Shown here piece after piece: positions 1 to 9,249 of a stretch of 64,000 bases of DNA. How positions within the stretch are numbered: the first letter of the stretch is position 1; every line of letters starts with the position of its first letter. The stretch covers positions 248,001 to 312,000 of the forward strand of contig JADYYY010000011.1 in assembly GCA_020853395.1 (NCBI GenBank), written 5' to 3'. Under the pieces are notes generated by a model, which worked only from the letters and a program-made list of their open reading frames with translations, ran no database searches and was not told the DNA's origin. This stretch comes from Acidobacteriota bacterium (GTDB lineage: Bacteria > Acidobacteriota > Vicinamibacteria > Vicinamibacterales > SCN-69-37). The translations under genes were made by a program, and so were the position numbers.

Positions 1-296
1 TTCTGCGGCGCCGCGGACCTGACGGCGTCGCCGCCGAGCTCGCCTGGCTGGGCCGGCCGTCGCGTGTGCTCGCGTCGCTCGCGATCGCCTGGGAGACCGA
101 TCCCTGGTCGCGCGGTGGCTACGCGTACTTCGACGCTGGCTTCGATCCAGCCTGGCGCGACTGGCTGTCGCGCCCGTTCGGCCGCGTGGTGTTCGGCGGC
201 GAGCACACGAGCATCCGCTGGCAGGGTTACATGAACGGCGCGATCGAGAGCGGACGGCGGACAGCCAGGGAAATCGAGGGATTGAAGACGCTCTAG
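1..296 (+). CDS. flavin monoamine oxidase family protein, C-terminal part
   Basis: The reading frame is open from base 3, so the gene starts outside the window and only about 97 C-terminal residues are seen. The end reads FGGEHTS..WQGYMNGAIESGRR, the signature of the FAD-binding C-terminal segment of flavin-containing amine oxidases (the GEHT motif contacts FAD, and WxGYMxGAxxSG forms the wall behind the active site). The family oxidises amines to imines or aldehydes with H2O2 release. The substrate cannot be told from this fragment. The stop overlaps the stop of the convergent amidase by 4 bp. Confidence 0.85.
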   Translation, partial: LRRRGPDGVAAELAWLGRPSRVLASLAIAWETDPWSRGGYAYFDAGFDPAWRDWLSRPFGRVVFGGEHTSIRWQGYMNGAIESGRRTAREIEGLKTL

Positions 297-1666
297 TCGA
301 GGAGCGCGGCAACCGCGAGCAGCGCATCGTCTCGGCCCGGGGCCGCGGCGAGCTGCACGCCGATGGGCAAGCCGTCGCGATCCGCGCCGGCCGGCATCGA
401 GATCGCCGGCGTGCGCGCGGCATTGAACGGCCACGTGTTGCGCAGGATCAGCGCGGCATCGATCGGGCCCGCGATTGGCGGCGCCGTGATCGGCACCGTC
501 GGCGTCAGGATCACGTCCACCTCGTCGAACACGTCGGTCACCGCGGCCTGAAACACGGCGCGCGCGCGCCGGGCGCGCGCGATCTCCACGAGCGATGGCG
601 GCGGCGTCGCGAAGATCGCCGCGAACGCGGGCGAGAAATCCTGCGGCCGTACTTTCCATGCCGATCCGTACCGCGACCAGATCTCTTCCGCGACGATCGG
701 ATCGAACACGCGCGCCATCGTGTGATCGTCGAGCGGCAGATCGCGATCGACCATCAGCGCGCCCCGTTCGCGCAGCCGCTCGACGACGCGCGTCATCGCG
801 GATTCGACGTCGGGCTGCAGCCGTTCGAAGAAGAAGCGCCGCGCGATGCCGATGCGCGGCCGGCGGGGCGCCGGGCGCGATGCTGCGCCGCCGACGACCG
901 CGCGGAAGATCCACGACGCGTCCGCTACCGATCGGGTCAGCAGGCCCACGTGGTCGAATGTCGGACACGCCCCGAGCAGGCCCTGCGTGCTCAGCCGGCC
1001 ATAGCTCGGTTTGAACCCGACGCAGCCGCACAAGGCCGCGGGGATCCTGACGCTCCCGCCCGTGTCGCTGCCGGTCGCGGCCGCGGCGAGGTGCGCGGCG
1101 ACCGCAGCCGCGGATCCGCCGCTCGAGCCGCCGGGAATCCGCAGCGGATTCGCCGGGTTACGCGTGGTGCCGTAGAACGGGTTGAGCGTGGTGACGCCGC
1201 CGCCCAGCTCGTGCGTGTTGGTCTTGCCGAGCATCACCGCGCCGGTTCGCGCCAGGGCGGCGACGATGGCGGCGTCGCGCGCGGGAACGTGGGCGCGGTA
1301 AAGGCGCGAGCCCCCGGTCGTCAGCACGCCCGCCGTCTCGAACAAGTCCTTGTGCGCGATCGGAATACCGCGCAGCGGTCCTCGAAGCGGAGCCTGCGCG
1401 TCGCGCCGCGCGCGGTCGGCGGTCACGGTGATGAACGCGTGGAGAACCGGATCGCGCGCGGCGATGCGCTCGAGGTACGCATTGGTGAGCTGGAGCGGCG
1501 TGACGGCGCCCGACGCGAGGCGACGCGCGGCCTCCACCGCGTCGAGCGCCGTCAGATCCGTCGTTCGCGTGGTCCCGGCGCGTGCATCGAGCCGCACGCC
1601 AGCTGCACCGAACAGCAAGGCCGCGAGCACATCGCGCCGGCTCGGGCAAGGAGAGTCCGCGATCAT
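293..1666 (-). CDS. amidase-signature enzyme with Tat-like signal
   Basis: A 457-residue amidase signature (AS) family hydrolase. The Ser-cisSer-Lys triad is visible as Lys106 in AHKDLFE, Ser181 in GGSSGGS and Ser205 in DTGGSVR; the 24-residue spacing of the two serines is that of GatA-type enzymes. The N-terminus (SRRDVLAALLFGAAG) looks like a twin-arginine signal, so this copy is probably exported and is a catabolic amidase rather than the GatA subunit of the tRNA amidotransferase. The reading frame continues upstream to 1837, but that extension reads through a GTACGACGG-type repeat as a VVP repeat and is not part of the gene. The ATG at 1666 was therefore chosen. The amide substrate is unknown. 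Confidence 0.9.
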   Translation of the reverse strand: MIADSPCPSRRDVLAALLFGAAGVRLDARAGTTRTTDLTALDAVEAARRLASGAVTPLQLTNAYLERIAARDPVLHAFITVTADRARRDAQAPLRGPLRGIPIAHKDLFETAGVLTTGGSRLYRAHVPARDAAIVAALARTGAVMLGKTNTHELGGGVTTLNPFYGTTRNPANPLRIPGGSSGGSAAAVAAHLAAAATGSDTGGSVRIPAALCGCVGFKPSYGRLSTQGLLGACPTFDHVGLLTRSVADASWIFRAVVGGAASRPAPRRPRIGIARRFFFERLQPDVESAMTRVVERLRERGALMVDRDLPLDDHTMARVFDPIVAEEIWSRYGSAWKVRPQDFSPAFAAIFATPPPSLVEIARARRARAVFQAAVTDVFDEVDVILTPTVPITAPPIAGPIDAALILRNTWPFNAARTPAISMPAGADRDGLPIGVQLAAAPGRDDALLAVAALLD

Positions 1667-1710
1667 CGCCCGTAACTTTATGCCGGAAGCCGCCAGAGGC
1701 GATGTGGTGT

Positions 1711-1803
1711 GTTCGGGTACGACGGGTACGACCGGTACGACGGGTACGACAGGCGAGAGGAACGAACTGACGCGGGTCACCTTCGTTGGTTCGGGTGCGA
1801 CGT
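1711..1803. repeat. dispersed intergenic repeat, single copy
   Basis: About 90 bp consisting of four to five GTACGACSG units followed by a GAGAGGAACGAACTGACGCG block and a GGTTCGGGTGCGAC tail. The reverse complement matches the tandem array at 4213-4446 block by block (CTGACCCGCG, AGTTCGTTCC, GTCGTACCG units, GAACCAA). This copy is thus in inverted orientation to that array. It sits directly upstream of the exported amidase gene. Confidence 0.75.
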
Positions 1804-1807
1804 GAGC

Positions 1808-2140
1808 ATGACGGCTTCGATGGCGACCACTGTTCACAACTGGATTGGCGCCGCGAACGCAGTCTACCGGGGAGATTGTGACGAGGCTGGATATGGCATT
1901 CCGTCCAACCTCAGGGCCAGCTTCCCGCGACTGCGGAGCTTACTGATGGACCTCGACTCATGGCAGCGTTGGAAGCACTGGGCAACGCCTGGTAGGCGCC
2001 ACACTTCGGCCCGTCATGACAAGCTGTTTCCGGCAGAACGTGCCGCGTTCGGCGAGATGCTGAAGGGACCGTTCATGTTGGCGCAGGAACGAATCTCTCC
2101 TGTTGCCGCCGCGGATGCAATCGGGAAGGCGGTCCAGTAA
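1808..2140 (+). CDS. hypothetical protein, doubtful
   Basis: A 110-codon open frame (ATG at 1808; in-frame GTG at 1802) in the only gene-free part of 1667-2194. Its codons have a noticeably lower third-position GC than neighbouring genes. The predicted protein is rich in Arg, His and Trp and has no family I recognise, no signal peptide and no membrane segment. It starts inside or just after a dispersed repeat and has no convincing Shine-Dalgarno. It may be a remnant of a larger foreign gene or no gene at all. Confidence 0.25.
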   Translation: MTASMATTVHNWIGAANAVYRGDCDEAGYGIPSNLRASFPRLRSLLMDLDSWQRWKHWATPGRRHTSARHDKLFPAERAAFGEMLKGPFMLAQERISPVAAADAIGKAVQ

Positions 2141-2194
2141 CCCCCTCGTCCGATTTGCTCCGACATCCGGCAATCTGGCGCCTAGGAGGCACTG

Positions 2195-3118
2195 TCACCG
2201 TGCACTGTCGTAGAACCTCCTCATTTCCGTGAGCGTCTCTGCGCCTCTGCTCAGATAGAAGTAGTGATCAGCCCCTTCGAAGGTGACCATTTTCGCCTGC
2301 GGCACTTGCTGTTGAAACGTGGCGATCCAACGCTCCTTCAACGGAACGATAGCCGTTCGCCAGTACTCCTGGGCTCGGCTACGAAGTTCTGCGCTCGCAT
2401 CCGGTGGAATGTCAGGACGCCGCCCTTCGAGCGCAGTGATCGCCAGCGTGGGTGACTTGACCCTTTGAAAGTTCACTGAGTGGCCACTCCACCAGCGATT
2501 GATCTCAGCCCAGACTGCGCCGGTCGACGGCGTCTGGTTGAGCGGATCCTTCTGAAGAACGGCGTGTGCCGAGGCCGGATCTGCGATCGCGTCCAGATAC
2601 ACGAGTGAGCGGACACGCTCGGGCCAGCGCGATGCGATCTCCGTCATCTCGAGTCCCGCGATCGAGTGCCCGACAAGGTGCACTCGCGCAAGCTGCTTGG
2701 CATCGAGAAACGCGATGACATCGGCGACCAGCATCTCGAGTTCGTATCCACTGGCAGGCACCGCCGACGGTGCCATGCCGCGACGTGTCAGCGCGTAAAC
2801 GTGAAAGCGATCACGTAGGCCAACGGCCAAATCGCCGAAGGTATCGGCCGGCGTGCCGAAGCCGGTCAGAATCACCAGCGGCTCGCCCTGGCCGCCCCAG
2901 TCGAGGGAATGCAGCTTCACGCCGCGCGACTCGATGAAGTGTTCGGAGTAGCCGCTGCCCGAAGGTGCTTGGCCGAAGACGGCGGTTAAGGGAACCGTCC
3001 CAGTGATGCGCAACGCGAGAGTCACGATGGCAACGGCTGTGACGGCGGCGGTTGGCCACAGTCGCCGGCACGGGGAACAGGTAACCTGATTCGGAGCCTT
3101 GCGCATGTCCACACCCAC
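2195..3118 (-). CDS. alpha/beta hydrolase, membrane-anchored or secreted
   Basis: A 307-residue alpha/beta hydrolase. The N-terminal hydrophobic stretch (residues 22-48) is a signal peptide or anchor. The fold then shows the oxyanion strand with ILTGFGTP, the nucleophile elbow GHSIAG with Ser152, and the C-terminal GADHYFYL supplying the catalytic His. The start may be the GTG at 3118 or the ATG at 3106; both leave the signal intact. The gene lies 27 bp downstream of a co-oriented PD40 gene and its codon use is less GC-rich than the surroundings. Substrate unknown; epoxide hydrolase, esterase and lactonase families share this layout. Confidence 0.85.
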   Translation of the reverse strand: MGVDMRKAPNQVTCSPCRRLWPTAAVTAVAIVTLALRITGTVPLTAVFGQAPSGSGYSEHFIESRGVKLHSLDWGGQGEPLVILTGFGTPADTFGDLAVGLRDRFHVYALTRRGMAPSAVPASGYELEMLVADVIAFLDAKQLARVHLVGHSIAGLEMTEIASRWPERVRSLVYLDAIADPASAHAVLQKDPLNQTPSTGAVWAEINRWWSGHSVNFQRVKSPTLAITALEGRRPDIPPDASAELRSRAQEYWRTAIVPLKERWIATFQQQVPQAKMVTFEGADHYFYLSRGAETLTEMRRFYDSAR

Positions 3119-3130
3119 CGAGTCGTACCC

Positions 3131-3180
3131 GACGCACCCGATGAATCATCGACTGACCCGCGTCACCTTCTTCGTCGCGA
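3131..3180. repeat. possible degenerate copy of the dispersed repeat
   Basis: The stretch keeps the order GTCGTACCCG, CGCACCCG, then CTGACCCGCG and TTCTTCG seen in the 4213-4446 array, in the same orientation. It covers the 3' end of the PD40 gene, whose last residues (VTRVS) resemble the read-through of the copy at 1711. The match is short and could be chance. Confidence 0.35.
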
Positions 3181-4090
3181 CCTCGAGCATGTAGATGGCG
3201 TATGGTTGCGGCGCGCCCTTTGGCGCGTTGTCGACTTGCGGTACGTAGACGAAGGCGATGTGCGTACCGTCCGGCGACCAGCGGGGATCCATGGCGCTGC
3301 CGCCCGGCATCGAGAGCAGCAGGTCTTGGTTCGAGCCGTCGACGTCCGTCGTGAACAGCTCGAGCCGCGCCCGGCGGGTGCTCGCGAAGGCGAGCCGCGT
3401 GCCGCTGTTCGACCAAGTCGGCGACATGCCGTTCTGCGGATCGTAGGTCAGCCGCCGCCGCGCACCGGTCGCGACCGCGATGAGGTACACGTCCCGGCCG
3501 CCCTGCGCGGCGATCTCCGTGCCGTTCGGGCTGAATTGCGGCGCCCAGTACTGGCCCCCGTCCGTCAAACGGCGCACGCCGCTGCCGTCAGCGTTCATGA
3601 CGTACACATCGCGGGCATCGCCTCCCGATCGTTCCGAGACGAACGCGAGCATCCGGCCGTCCGGCGACCAGGCCGGCGCATGATCGCCGGCCGGATGCGA
3701 CGTCAATCGCCGCATGCCGCTGCCGTCCAGGTTCATGACGACGATGTCGACGTTGCCGTCGAGGTCGGTCTCGAACGCGATGCGCTTGCCGTCGGGCGCG
3801 ATGGCCGGCGACGTTTCCTGCGACGACGTCTCGAGGAGCGGCGCCCGGCCGCTGCCGTCCGCGTTCATGATCCACACGTCCGATTGCGCGCCGCGCTCCA
3901 CGGCGAAGACGATGCGGCGGCCGTCGGGCGACCAGGCAGGCGCACCGTCGAACGACGGGTCGCTCGTGCCCAGCGTCCAGAACACGGCGCCAATACCCAG
4001 CCCTGTCGCGAGCATCAGGCCGACGAGCCAGCGCCGCATCCGCTGTGCTCTCCGGCCGGCCGGGTCGATCGCACGACGAGGTGATGTCAT
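3146..4090 (-). CDS. TolB-like PD40 beta-propeller protein, membrane-anchored
   Basis: A 314-residue protein with one N-terminal transmembrane segment (residues 20-42) followed by six PD40/WD40-like repeats of the form PxWSPDGxxIxF (PAWSPDGRRIVF, PAIAPDGKRIAF, PAWSPDGRMLAF, PQFSPNGTEIAA, PTWSNSGTRLAF, PRWSPDGTHIAF). This is the TolB C-terminal propeller type, usually a periplasmic protein-interaction scaffold. It has no amidohydrolase or DNA-binding domain, unlike larger acidobacterial members. The ATG at 4090 has a weak AAGGC upstream; an internal ATG at 4039 would also leave the membrane segment. It precedes the alpha/beta hydrolase gene in what may be a two-gene unit. No specific role is evident. 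Confidence 0.85.
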   Translation of the reverse strand: MTSPRRAIDPAGRRAQRMRRWLVGLMLATGLGIGAVFWTLGTSDPSFDGAPAWSPDGRRIVFAVERGAQSDVWIMNADGSGRAPLLETSSQETSPAIAPDGKRIAFETDLDGNVDIVVMNLDGSGMRRLTSHPAGDHAPAWSPDGRMLAFVSERSGGDARDVYVMNADGSGVRRLTDGGQYWAPQFSPNGTEIAAQGGRDVYLIAVATGARRRLTYDPQNGMSPTWSNSGTRLAFASTRRARLELFTTDVDGSNQDLLLSMPGGSAMDPRWSPDGTHIAFVYVPQVDNAPKGAPQPYAIYMLEVATKKVTRVSR

Positions 4091-4212
4091 CGAACGCGCC
4101 TTCGTAGCGCACCGGCGTGTCCGCAGCCGCGCGTGCCGTTATCGTGGCGAACGAATCACGTTGGCCATCCGACTCGACGTTCGAAAACGTCTCGCCGCCA
4201 TGCGGAACGAAG

Positions 4213-4446
4213 CTGGCCAGCACCCGCTCATTCCTATCGCCTGTCGTGCCCGTCGTACCGGTCGCACCCGTCGTAACCTGAACCAAGAAAGCTGACCCGC
4301 GCCAGTTCGTTCCTGTCGCCCGTCGTGCCCGTCGTACCGGTCGCACCCGTCGTACCTGAACCAAGAAAACTGACCCGCGCGAGCTCGTTCCGCTCGCCCG
4401 TCGTGCCCGTCGTATCAGTGCCTACCTTGAACCCGTCGTACCCGTC
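4213..4446. repeat. tandem array of a ~78-bp dispersed repeat (three copies)
   Basis: Three direct copies with a period of 78-79 bp. CTGACCCGCGCS begins at 4292 and 4370 (the first copy is degenerate), and each unit then carries AGTTCGTTCC, TCGCCCGTCGTGCCCGTC, GTACCGGTCGCACCC and GTACCTGAACCAAGAAA. Most of the gap 4091-4421 between the PD40 gene and rdgB is this array. The last copy supplies the final codons (TGTTGSR) and stop of rdgB. An inverted single copy lies at 1711-1803. Confidence 0.85.
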
Positions 4447-5027
4447 AGATACCGCCGAAACGCCCGGAACGCCTTCCCGCGGTGCGCAACGGTGAGCTTC
4501 TGCTCGTCGTCGACGTCGGCCAACGTGCGGCCGTAGGGAGGATAGAAGAAGATGGGGTCGTAGCCGAAGCCGTTCGTTCCGCTCGGCCGAGTCGCAATCT
4601 CGCCCTCCACGGTGGCCTCGTCGGTGAAGACGATCCGCGCCGACGACGCGGCGGATCGTGGTTGGGCATAGGCGAGCGAGCAGACGAACCGCGCCATCCA
4701 CGGGCGCGGGTGTGGGGCCAGCTCGCGATACAGGTTGGCGAACCGCTCAGGGTAGTCGCGTCCCGGGTAGCGCGCGCTCTCGACGCCCGGGCGTCCGAGC
4801 AGGGCGTCGACCACGAGCCCTGAGTCTTCCGCAACGGTGGGCAGTCCCGAAGCTTCCGCATACGCCAGGGCCTTGATCGCGGCGTTTTCGGCGAACGTCC
4901 GGCCGGTTTCCTCGGGTGCCGGGATGGGCGGGATGTCCTCGAGCGTGCGGAGATCGAGCGGGAGGTCGCCGAGAACTTCACGGATTTCCCTGATCTTGCC
5001 GGCATTGGTGGTGGCGACGAGCAGCAC
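4422..5027 (-). CDS. rdgB: XTP/dITP diphosphatase (RdgB/HAM1 family)
   Basis: Hydrolyses non-canonical purine triphosphates (dITP, XTP) to monophosphate and pyrophosphate, keeping them out of DNA. The 201-residue protein begins [14 protein letters not shown], the family's phosphate-binding TTNxGK motif, and continues with AEDSGL and [13 protein letters not shown], the substrate-base motif. The GTG at 5027 was chosen because the motif must be near the N-terminus and a TAGAAT -10-like box ends 7 nt before it; the open frame beyond would run into the divergent metalloprotease. The last seven residues are encoded by the repeat array, so the original C-terminus has been replaced or extended. In many bacteria this gene follows gerM and rph, which lie at 7.8-9.2 kb here. 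Confidence 0.93.
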   Translation of the reverse strand: MLLVATTNAGKIREIREVLGDLPLDLRTLEDIPPIPAPEETGRTFAENAAIKALAYAEASGLPTVAEDSGLVVDALLGRPGVESARYPGRDYPERFANLYRELAPHPRPWMARFVCSLAYAQPRSAASSARIVFTDEATVEGEIATRPSGTNGFGYDPIFFYPPYGRTLADVDDEQKLTVAHRGKAFRAFRRYLTGTTGSR

Positions 5028-5034
5028 GGCGCCG

Positions 5035-5060
5035 ATTCTATCCCGTATACTTTTTACGGG
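5035..5060. promoter_or_regulatory. divergent promoter region of rdgB and the metalloprotease
   Basis: Between the two divergent starts lie TAGAAT on the minus strand (5040-5035, 7 nt before the rdgB GTG) and TATACT on the plus strand (5046-5051, 33 nt before the metalloprotease ATG). The second box is inside an inverted repeat CCCGTA (5042-5047) / TACGGG (5055-5060), which could be an operator. No good -35 is visible for either. Confidence 0.4.
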
Positions 5061-5083
5061 TTCGTCTCTCCAGGGAGCGGGGC

Positions 5084-7807
5084 ATGGCAGCGAAGCGCAC
5101 CATGCCGGGCTGGGTGCTCGGCGCGGTTTCGGCGGCAGCATTCGTAGTCGGCACGTCGGCGCAGGGCCCGACCGTCGGATCGCAGGGCGTCGTCACGCCA
5201 AGCGATCCCATCTTCGCGGTGCAGGATCCGTCTCCGGCACCGTCACCGGCGCCCGCCGAGCCGGCGCCGGCCGGCCAGGACAACTCGTCCGCGCAAGCGC
5301 CAGCCACGCCGCCAGGCGGCCGCGGAGGACGCGGCGGCGGACCGCGTCCCTTCAACCAGGTCATCACGAGCGAGGCGCGGACCGACGACGGGATCTTCAA
5401 GGTGCATCGCGTGGGCGACACCGTCTACTACGAGATTCCCAAGAGCGAGCTCGGCAAGGACTTCCTCTGGGTCACGCAGATCAAGAAGACGACGCTCGGC
5501 GCGGGGTACGGCGGCCAGGTCATCGACGACCACGTCGTCCGCTGGGAACAGCACGGCAACCGCGTGTTCCTCAAGCTCGTGCACTACGACGTCGTGGCCG
5601 ATCCGGCGAAGCCGATCGCACAGGCGGTCGCCGACGCGAACAACCCGGCGATCCTGCGCGCGTTCAACGTCGCGGCGATCAGCCCGATCGGCAACCTCGT
5701 GATCGACGTCACGTCGCTCTTCACCGCCGAGCTGATGGAGTTCTCGCCGCGGCAGGCGCTCGGCGCACGCGGCATGGATCCGAGCCGCACCTACATCGAG
5801 AAGGTCGTGTCGTTCCCGCAGAACATCAACGTGCAGGTCACGCAGACCTACACCGGCATCACCGACGGGGGCGGGCGCGGCGGGCCGGGCACGAGCGGCA
5901 CGATCGTGCTGTTCCACAGCATGGTCAAGCTGCCGGAAACGCCGATGACGCCGCGGCTGTTCGATCAGCGCATCGGCTACTTCACCACGGGCACCTTCGA
6001 CTTCGGACGGGAAGAGAACAAGGTCGCGGAGCGCGAGTTCCTGTTGCGCTACCGGCTTGAGAAGAAGGACCCGACGGCCGCGATCTCCGAGCCCGTGAAG
6101 CCGATCGTCTACTACGTCGATCCGGCGACGCCCGCGCGGTTCGTGCCGTGGATCAAGAAGGCCATCGAGGACTGGAACCCGGCGTTCGAGGCCGCGGGCT
6201 TCGAGCACGCCGTCGTCGCGAAGGAGGCGCCGTCGAAGACGGAGGACCCCGATTGGGATCCGGAGGACGTGCGCTACTCGGTGATCCGCTGGCTGCCGTC
6301 GACGATCGAGAACGCGTCGGGGCCGAACATCCACGATCCGCGCAGCGGTGAGATCCTCGAAGCCGACATCCAGCTCTACCACAACGTGCTGAACCTCGCG
6401 TCGATGTGGTACTTCACGCAGGTCGGCCCGCTCGACCCGCGCGCGACGTCGCTGCCGCTGCCCGACGATCTGATGGGCCGGCTGGTGGAGTTCGTCGTCG
6501 CGCACGAGCTGGGGCACACGCTCGGCCTGCGGCACAACATGAAGGCCAGCTCGCTCTACTCGCTGGCGCAGGTCCGCGACAAGAACTGGGTGAAGGAGAA
6601 CGGTCACACGCCCAGCATCATGGATTACGCGCGCTTCAACTACGTCGCGCAGCCGGAGGACGGCATCGCCGTCGACGATCTGATCCCGAAGATCGGACCG
6701 TACGACCGGTGGGCGATCGCCTGGGGTTACAAGCCGGTGCCGGGTGCGTCGATGCCCGACGACGAGAGGAAGACGCTCGACCAGTGGGCCCGCGAGCAGG
6801 ACACGACGCCGTACCTGCGATTCATGACCGGCGGCACCTCCGAGCTCGACGCGTTTCCGTTCGATCCGGGCCAGCAGCGCGAATCGGTCGGCGACGCCGA
6901 TCCGGTGCACGCCACGGAGCTCGGCCTGAAGAACCTGCAGCGCGTCGCCGACATGCTGATCCCGGCGACGACGCGGCCGGGCGAGTCGTACGACGACCTG
7001 CGCGATACTTACGGGCGGCTCGTCGCGCAGTGGCGCCTCGAGGTCGGCCACGTGGCGAACCTGATCGGCGGGGTGGAATCGCGCGAGGTCTATCCGGGGC
7101 AGACCGGCGCCCGCTACACCATCGTGCCGCGCGCCCGGCAAGCCGACGCGCTACAGTTTCTGCTGAAGAACGTCTTTCGCGCGCCCGCCTTCCTGACCAG
7201 CCGCGAGATCCTCGCGCGGATCGAGCCGGTCGGCACGGTCGCCCGCGTTCGCACGGCGCAGACGTCGCTGCTCAACGCGCTGCTCCAAGTACCGCGCCTC
7301 GACCGGATGGCCGAGCAGGCCACCGTCGCGCCGGGCGCGTACGCGCCGCTCCAGTTCCTGAGCGATCTGCGCAACGGCCTCTGGTCCGAGCTGCAGAACC
7401 CGGCGCAGCCGATCGACATCTACCGGCGCAACGTGCAGCGCGCCTACCTCGACACGTTCGACAACCGGCTGAACATCGGCCCGCCGCCGGTCGACGAGAT
7501 CCGCGCGATGCTGCGCGGCGAGCTGCGCGCGCTCGATGCGCAGATCGCCGCGGCGCTGCCGAGGGTGACCGACACCGCGTCGCGGCGCCACCTGCAGGAC
7601 GCGCGCGACACGATCGCGACCGTGCTCGACCCGCGGGCGATGCGCACGCGCACCACGGGCCTGGGCATCCTGTTCGGCGGCGCGAGGGGCGCCGGCGCCG
7701 CGCCTGCGGGCGCGACGCGCGCGCTGTCGAGCGCCGGCTACGACTTCGAACACGACCCGTTCCTCGAACCGTCGGCGGCGTGCTTCGTGGACTACGTCGT
7801 CAACTGA
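5084..7807 (+). CDS. exported zinc-dependent metalloprotease (DUF5117/DUF4953 type)
   Basis: A 907-residue secreted metzincin-like protease. After a signal peptide (cleavage near AQG) comes a Pro/Ala- then Gly/Arg-rich linker (residues 45-90), a DUF5117-like domain (about 95-330) and the catalytic domain. The zinc motif is H474[10 protein letters not shown]484, the full HExxHxxGxxH, with a Met-turn-like [10 protein letters not shown] about 60 residues later. The C-terminal 300 residues match the helical DUF4953 part of the family. Such proteins are common in Acidobacteriota and Bacteroidota and are exported to the periplasm or outer membrane; their natural substrates are not established. The ATG follows a GGGAG Shine-Dalgarno. 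The gene faces against its neighbours on both sides. Confidence 0.93.
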   Translation: MAAKRTMPGWVLGAVSAAAFVVGTSAQGPTVGSQGVVTPSDPIFAVQDPSPAPSPAPAEPAPAGQDNSSAQAPATPPGGRGGRGGGPRPFNQVITSEARTDDGIFKVHRVGDTVYYEIPKSELGKDFLWVTQIKKTTLGAGYGGQVIDDHVVRWEQHGNRVFLKLVHYDVVADPAKPIAQAVADANNPAILRAFNVAAISPIGNLVIDVTSLFTAELMEFSPRQALGARGMDPSRTYIEKVVSFPQNINVQVTQTYTGITDGGGRGGPGTSGTIVLFHSMVKLPETPMTPRLFDQRIGYFTTGTFDFGREENKVAEREFLLRYRLEKKDPTAAISEPVKPIVYYVDPATPARFVPWIKKAIEDWNPAFEAAGFEHAVVAKEAPSKTEDPDWDPEDVRYSVIRWLPSTIENASGPNIHDPRSGEILEADIQLYHNVLNLASMWYFTQVGPLDPRATSLPLPDDLMGRLVEFVVAHELGHTLGLRHNMKASSLYSLAQVRDKNWVKENGHTPSIMDYARFNYVAQPEDGIAVDDLIPKIGPYDRWAIAWGYKPVPGASMPDDERKTLDQWAREQDTTPYLRFMTGGTSELDAFPFDPGQQRESVGDADPVHATELGLKNLQRVADMLIPATTRPGESYDDLRDTYGRLVAQWRLEVGHVANLIGGVESREVYPGQTGARYTIVPRARQADALQFLLKNVFRAPAFLTSREILARIEPVGTVARVRTAQTSLLNALLQVPRLDRMAEQATVAPGAYAPLQFLSDLRNGLWSELQNPAQPIDIYRRNVQRAYLDTFDNRLNIGPPPVDEIRAMLRGELRALDAQIAAALPRVTDTASRRHLQDARDTIATVLDPRAMRTRTTGLGILFGGARGAGAAPAGATRALSSAGYDFEHDPFLEPSAACFVDYVVN

Positions 7808-7828
7808 CGCCGGGCCGAAGAACGACGG

Positions 7829-8569
7829 TCAGTACTTCAGGATCTTTCCGACGGCGCCGCGCTGCTGTTCGATCAACGCGCGGATGCCCATGTCGGCCAG
7901 GGCGAGCAGCGCGTCGAGTTCGGCGCGGCTGAAGGGCTTCGACTCAGCCGTGCCCTGCACTTCGATGAAGCGGCCGTCCGAGGTCTTGATGACGTTCATG
8001 TCCACCTCGGCCTTCGAATCCTCGGTGTAGGCGAGATCGAGCAGCGGCGTGCCGTCGACCACGCCGACGCTGGTCGCCGCGACGTAGTCAGTCACCGGCA
8101 CGCGGGCGAGCGTCCCCTGCTCGCGCAGGCGTTCGAGCGCGAGCACGAGCGCGACGAAGCCGCCCGTGATCGACGCCGTGCGCGTGCCGCCGTCGGCCTG
8201 CAGCACGTCGCAGTCGATCCAGATCGTCCGCTCGCCGAGCTCGGTCTGGTTCACGACCGAGCGGAGCGAGCGGCCGATCAGCCGCTGGATCTCCTGCGTG
8301 CGGCCGCCCACCTTGCCCGTCGTCGCCTCGCGCGTCGTTCGAGTGGACGTCGCGCGCGGCAGCATGCCGTACTCCGCCGTGACCCAGCCCTTGCCGGATC
8401 CCCGGAGAAAGGGGGGCACGCGCTCCTCGGTCGACGCCGTGCACAGCACGCGCGTGAGGCCGACCTCGATCAGCACGGATCCTTCGGCGTGAATCGACAC
8501 GCCAGTCGTCAGTTTCGTCGGCCGCACCATGTCGGGAAGACGGCCATCCAGTCGGGGCATCGGGCTCAT
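7829..8569 (-). CDS. rph: ribonuclease PH
   Basis: A 246-residue phosphorolytic 3'-5' exoribonuclease that trims tRNA 3' ends. It shows the family features in order: [17 protein letters not shown], the loop rich in Arg ([19 protein letters not shown]) that binds t[17 protein letters not shown], the phosphate site [12 protein letters not shown], and the C-terminal [16 protein letters not shown]. Length matches the family (about 240). The ATG at 8569 overlaps the stop of the gerM-like gene by four bases (ATGA), so the two are translationally coupled. Confidence 0.96.
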   Translation of the reverse strand: MSPMPRLDGRLPDMVRPTKLTTGVSIHAEGSVLIEVGLTRVLCTASTEERVPPFLRGSGKGWVTAEYGMLPRATSTRTTREATTGKVGGRTQEIQRLIGRSLRSVVNQTELGERTIWIDCDVLQADGGTRTASITGGFVALVLALERLREQGTLARVPVTDYVAATSVGVVDGTPLLDLAYTEDSKAEVDMNVIKTSDGRFIEVQGTAESKPFSRAELDALLALADMGIRALIEQQRGAVGKILKY

Positions 8570-9249
8570 GGTCCTTTCCGCACCCACTCGAGCGCCTTGC
8601 TCAGCGGGTATCTCAGATCGAGGTGGCCGGCCAGCGTGTCCACCTGCTGGCCGTCGATGAGGATCTGCACGGCGGTCACGCTCGGCAGGTTCACCGTGAG
8701 GGCGTTGACGATCGCGTAGGCGGCCAGCGCTTCGTCGAACGATCCGCCGGTGTGGCCCGTGCGGATCGCGCCGCCGAGATCCACGTACGCGCGGCCGTCC
8801 TGCGTGAGGAACACGGTGCGGACGGTCGTGCCATCCGGAATGGCGGACCGTTGGCCGCTCGGCGGCGCCTGCACCTGCGCGACGACGATCTGTCTGGCCT
8901 GTTCCTCGGGGGTCGCACCGTAGAGCGCCGTGCCCCGCGTCGCCACGAGGCCGTAGCCGTCGTCGGCCACGTAGTACAGCGTCGCGAGAATACGCCGGCC
9001 GTCGTGGCTCGAGACCGGCGCCTCGGCCGCAGGCGCGCCGCTGGCGGCCGAGCGATGGAGCAGGGCCGGCAGCTTGGCCGTGACGAGCCAGACGCCGAGC
9101 GCGAGCACCGTCGCGCCGGCCAGGCCGGCCGCCCACAGGTGCGTCCGCGAGATCCGCACGACGGCGCGAGCCTGACCGTTCTGGCTCTCCGCGGCGGCGG
9201 TGCCGGCACGCGCGTCGTCTGGCGGATCGCCGCGGCGTACTGCCGTCAC
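8566..9249 (-). CDS. GerMN-domain protein, membrane-anchored
   Basis: A 227-residue protein with a short cytoplasmic N-terminus, a transmembrane segment (about residues 32-50, [17 protein letters not shown]) and one GerMN (sporulation/spore germination) domain, ending in [11 protein letters not shown]. The GerMN core is seen in [15 protein letters not shown] and [28 protein letters not shown]. The domain is found in GerM of Bacillus and LpqB of actinobacteria and is thought to act in the cell envelope; its biochemical role is not known. The GTG at 9249 overlaps the stop of the amidase gene (GTGA) and the stop overlaps rph (ATGA). Spore formation is not implied. Confidence 0.88.
   Translation of the reverse strand: MTAVRRGDPPDDARAGTAAAESQNGQARAVVRISRTHLWAAGLAGATVLALGVWLVTAKLPALLHRSAASGAPAAEAPVSSHDGRRILATLYYVADDGYGLVATRGTALYGATPEEQARQIVVAQVQAPPSGQRSAIPDGTTVRTVFLTQDGRAYVDLGGAIRTGHTGGSFDEALAAYAIVNALTVNLPSVTAVQILIDGQQVDTLAGHLDLRYPLSKALEWVRKGP

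Noticed and set aside
4213-4446. CRISPR array
   Set aside because: The three units are near-identical along their whole 78 bp with no unique spacers and no cas genes; it is a tandem repeat.
5243-7141. long minus-strand open frame
   Set aside because: Antisense shadow of the metalloprotease gene, whose [11 protein letters not shown] motif fixes the coding strand.
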